DNA of 7,890 bases. Origin: an uncultured Collinsella sp. GTDB taxonomy: Bacteria; Actinomycetota; Coriobacteriia; Coriobacteriales; Coriobacteriaceae. Below are positions 6,203-7,890 of this stretch, piece after piece. Every line of letters begins with the position of its first letter. The stretch's first letter is position 1. Under the pieces are notes generated by a model, which saw nothing but the letters and a program-made list of their open reading frames with translations, ran no database searches and had not been told where the DNA came from. The position numbers and the translations under genes are program-made. The stretch lies in contig USCJ01000055.1 in assembly GCA_900553215.1 (NCBI GenBank), forward strand, positions 1 through 7,890, read 5' to 3'.

Positions 6203-7162
6203 ATGGGTTTCACGATTCTTGGAACAGGCTCGGCGCTTCCTAAGCGCAGTGTTTCCAATGACGAGCTGTCCGAGTTCCTCGATACCTCGGATGAGTGGAT
6301 TTTTACCCGCACAGGTATCAAGAGCCGCCATGTATGCACCACCGAGTCACTTGACGACCTTGCCGTAGCGGCGAGCGAGCGGGCACTCCAGGTGTCCGGA
6401 ATCGACGCGAGCCAGCTGGATTTGATCGTCTGCTCGACGACGACGGGTGACCACCTTGTTCCCGCCGAGGCGTGTGCCGTTGCTGAGCGACTGGGCGCGA
6501 CGTGCCCTGCCTTCGATGTCTCGGCTGCCTGCGCCGGCTTCGTATTTGCGCTCGATGTTGCCGAGGGCTATATCGCCCGAGGACGAGCCAAGCATGTGCT
6601 TGTCGTTGCCGCCGAGCAGATGACGCGCGCGCTCGACTGGACCGACCGCGCCACCTGTGCGCTCTTTGGCGATGGGGCAGGCGCCGCGGTGATTGAGGCT
6701 GGGGGAGACAGCCCCCTTGCCGTTGAGCTTTCGACGGCGCCCGACGTCGAGACGTTGTGCGTTCCCGGTCTGGTCGGCACCTCGCCGTTTAAGGCCTCCG
6801 CAGATAGCGAGAGCGTGCTGTCCATGAATGGCCGCCGCGTGTTCAAGTTCGGCGTCAACGCGATTTGCGACACGGTCCATAAGCTTGCGAGCGATGCGGG
6901 CATTTCGGTCGAGGACATCGACCATTTTGTATTCCATCAGGCTAACGAACGAATCCTGAGTCAGGCGGTCAAGCGCCTCGGAGTGCCAGACAAGCGCGTG
7001 GTTCGAACGCTGCGCGAGACCGGCAACATTTCGAGCGCATGCATTCCGCTTGCCCTCGACCGGCTGGCAAACGCCGGTGCACTTCACACGGGCGACACCA
7101 TCGCCCTCGTTGGATTTGGCGCCGGTCTGGATATAGGTGGCTATCTACTTCGTTGGAAGTAG
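6203..7162 (+). CDS. fabH: Beta-ketoacyl-ACP synthase III
   Basis: Condenses a starter acyl-CoA with malonyl-ACP to begin type II fatty-acid synthesis. The ATG at 6203 is chosen because AAAGGAGG (6189-6196) is 6 nt upstream and the family N-terminus begins MGFTILGTGSALPKRSVSN; the frame stays open upstream, but that stretch encodes no homologous sequence and crosses the operators. A GTG at 6200 is a one-codon alternative. The product has 319 residues, usual for FabH. The catalytic triad is visible: Cys110 in VSAACAGF, His245 in HQAN and Asn275 in GNISSA. The starter-site motif DEWIFTRTGIKSRH (30-43) and the GDGAGA turn (156-161) are present. The C-terminus reads GFGAGLDIGGYLL where many homologues have a GGGLTWG-like sequence, a modest divergence. 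It is the first gene of the fab operon, 52 nt ahead of acpP. Starter specificity (acetyl or branched) cannot be read from sequence alone. Confidence 0.96.
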   Translation: MGFTILGTGSALPKRSVSNDELSEFLDTSDEWIFTRTGIKSRHVCTTESLDDLAVAASERALQVSGIDASQLDLIVCSTTTGDHLVPAEACAVAERLGATCPAFDVSAACAGFVFALDVAEGYIARGRAKHVLVVAAEQMTRALDWTDRATCALFGDGAGAAVIEAGGDSPLAVELSTAPDVETLCVPGLVGTSPFKASADSESVLSMNGRRVFKFGVNAICDTVHKLASDAGISVEDIDHFVFHQANERILSQAVKRLGVPDKRVVRTLRETGNISSACIPLALDRLANAGALHTGDTIALVGFGAGLDIGGYLLRWK

Positions 7163-7214
7163 TCGCACATAGGAAATAAAAACGCCCCTAGGGCACAAAC
7201 AAAGGAGAACTACC

Positions 7215-7451
7215 ATGGCAGATCAGAAGACCTTCGAGCGCGTTTGCGATGTTATCCGCGAGACCGCCGGTCTTGACGACGTCGAGATGAAGCCCGAGTC
7301 CACGCTCGAGGAGATTGGTCTCGACAGTCTGGGCACCGTCGAGATCCTCGTCGCCGTTGAGGACGAGTTTGGCATCCAGCTCGATACCGAGGAGAACCCC
7401 AAGACGGTCGGCGAGTTCGCCGATACGGTCGAGGCGGCATTGGAGAAGTAG
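7215..7451 (+). CDS. acpP: Acyl carrier protein
   Basis: A 78-residue acidic carrier that holds growing acyl chains on a 4'-phosphopantetheine arm and presents them to FabH, FabK and the other pathway enzymes in the cytoplasm. The ATG at 7215 follows AAAGGAG (7201-7207) with a 7-nt gap. The attachment site is Ser38 in GLDSLGTVEI; the residue after DSL is Gly, where Asp is common, while the recognition helix EILVAVEDEFGI (43-54) is normal. Position in the cluster supports the fatty-acid ACP over a polyketide or peptide carrier protein. It lies 52 nt after fabH and 2 nt before fabK, and is likely cotranscribed with both. The short CCCTAGGG palindrome in the fabH-acpP gap (around 7185-7193) is too small to be a terminator. 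Confidence 0.96.
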   Translation: MADQKTFERVCDVIRETAGLDDVEMKPESTLEEIGLDSLGTVEILVAVEDEFGIQLDTEENPKTVGEFADTVEAALEK

Positions 7452-7453
7452 AG

Positions 7454-7890
7454 ATGCTCAAGACTCCTCTCTGCGATCTGCTCGGCATCGAAAAGCCCGT
7501 GTTCCAGGGCGGTATGGCCTGGATCGCCGACGCCTCGCTGGCGTCCGCAGTGTCCGAGGCGGGCGGCTTAGGGATTATCGCGGCCATGAACGCCGACGCC
7601 AACTGGCTGCGCGACCAGATTCATGAGCTGCGCGCCAGGACGGATAAGCCCTTTGGCGTCAACGTCATGCTCATGAGCCCGTACGTCAAGGAAGTCATGC
7701 AGGTCGTGCTCGAGGAACGCGTGCCTGTCGTGACGACAGGTGCCGGCAATCCGGGTGAATACGTGCCGGAACTCAAGGAAATCGGCACGAAGGTCATCCC
7801 GGTCGTCGCCTCCACGGCGCTGGCCGTGCGCATGGAGCGCCTGGGTGCCGACGCCGTCGTCGCCGAGGGCACCGAGTCGGGCGGCCCCAT
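7454..7890 (+). CDS. fabK: Enoyl-ACP reductase II (FabK), 3'-truncated by window edge
   Basis: First 145 complete codons of an FMN-dependent enoyl-ACP reductase, which reduces the trans-2-enoyl-ACP made in each elongation cycle; it is unrelated to FabI and generally insensitive to triclosan. The ATG at 7454 is 2 nt after the acpP stop, with GGAGAAG at 7442-7448 inside acpP as ribosome binding site, implying translational coupling. The TIM-barrel start shows LLGIEKPVFQGGMAWIADAS, then SEAGGLGIIAA, KPFGVNVMLMSP and VPVVTTGAGNPG, all characteristic of FabK. The final visible residues read AEGTESGGP (137-145); homologues normally have His where Pro145 stands. Nitronate monooxygenases share this fold, but the fabH-acpP context and the FabK-like sequence make FabK much more likely. 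No other enoyl reductase is visible, and the rest of the gene is outside the window. Confidence 0.92.
   Translation, partial: MLKTPLCDLLGIEKPVFQGGMAWIADASLASAVSEAGGLGIIAAMNADANWLRDQIHELRARTDKPFGVNVMLMSPYVKEVMQVVLEERVPVVTTGAGNPGEYVPELKEIGTKVIPVVASTALAVRMERLGADAVVAEGTESGGP

Noticed and set aside
6347..7087. A 246-codon minus-strand ORF opposite fabH
   Set aside because: It is a shadow of the well-supported fabH frame with no recognisable domain.
7184..7194. GCCC-CTA-GGGC hairpin between fabH and acpP as a terminator
   Set aside because: The stem has only four pairs and no T run follows, so it should not stop transcription into acpP.

Overview
The window looks like a piece of chromosome from a GC-rich Gram-positive gut actinobacterium. 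I favour the Coriobacteriia, most likely Collinsella or a close relative. The reasons are the strong C/G third-position bias in the ribosomal genes, the actinobacterial flavour of S12/S7/EF-G, the presence of a Firmicute-style fabH-acpP-fabK cluster, and a sigma/anti-sigma pair of a kind common in gut Gram-positives. The genus is inferred from general resemblance and not proved. No tRNA, rRNA, CRISPR array, insertion sequence or prophage is visible.

Layout. (1) 1-1453: the 3' end of an ECF-type sigma factor gene overlaps by 50 nt a membrane-anchored probable anti-sigma/receptor gene. A strong intrinsic terminator closes the unit. (2) 1454-5192: a promoter and a structured leader precede rpsL (S12), rpsG (S7), fusA (EF-G) and rpsJ (S10), and a 16-bp-stem terminator ends the unit. 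This is the str operon, but tuf is not after fusA, and rpsJ is present without the rest of the S10 operon. (3) 5252-6028, minus strand: a short biotin-protein ligase (birA) without a DNA-binding domain. (4) 6203-7890: fabH, acpP and the first part of fabK, the start of a type II fatty-acid synthesis operon, diverging from birA.

How the parts fit. The str genes build the 30S subunit and supply the translocase. BirA biotinylates the carrier protein of acetyl-CoA carboxylase, whose product malonyl-CoA feeds the FabH/ACP/FabK pathway across the shared intergenic region, so the divergent pair is metabolically coherent.

Most notable points. A pair of near-identical 19-bp palindromic sites, exactly 48 bp apart, brackets the candidate fabH promoter and looks like the operator of an unidentified fatty-acid regulator. 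S12 carries Arg at position 88, where Lys is usual and where K88R is a classic streptomycin-resistance change. FabK has Pro where the family normally has the His of its ESGGH motif. The str operon has lost tuf and gained rpsJ. I found no wholly new multi-gene system; the twin operator is the best candidate for something undescribed.
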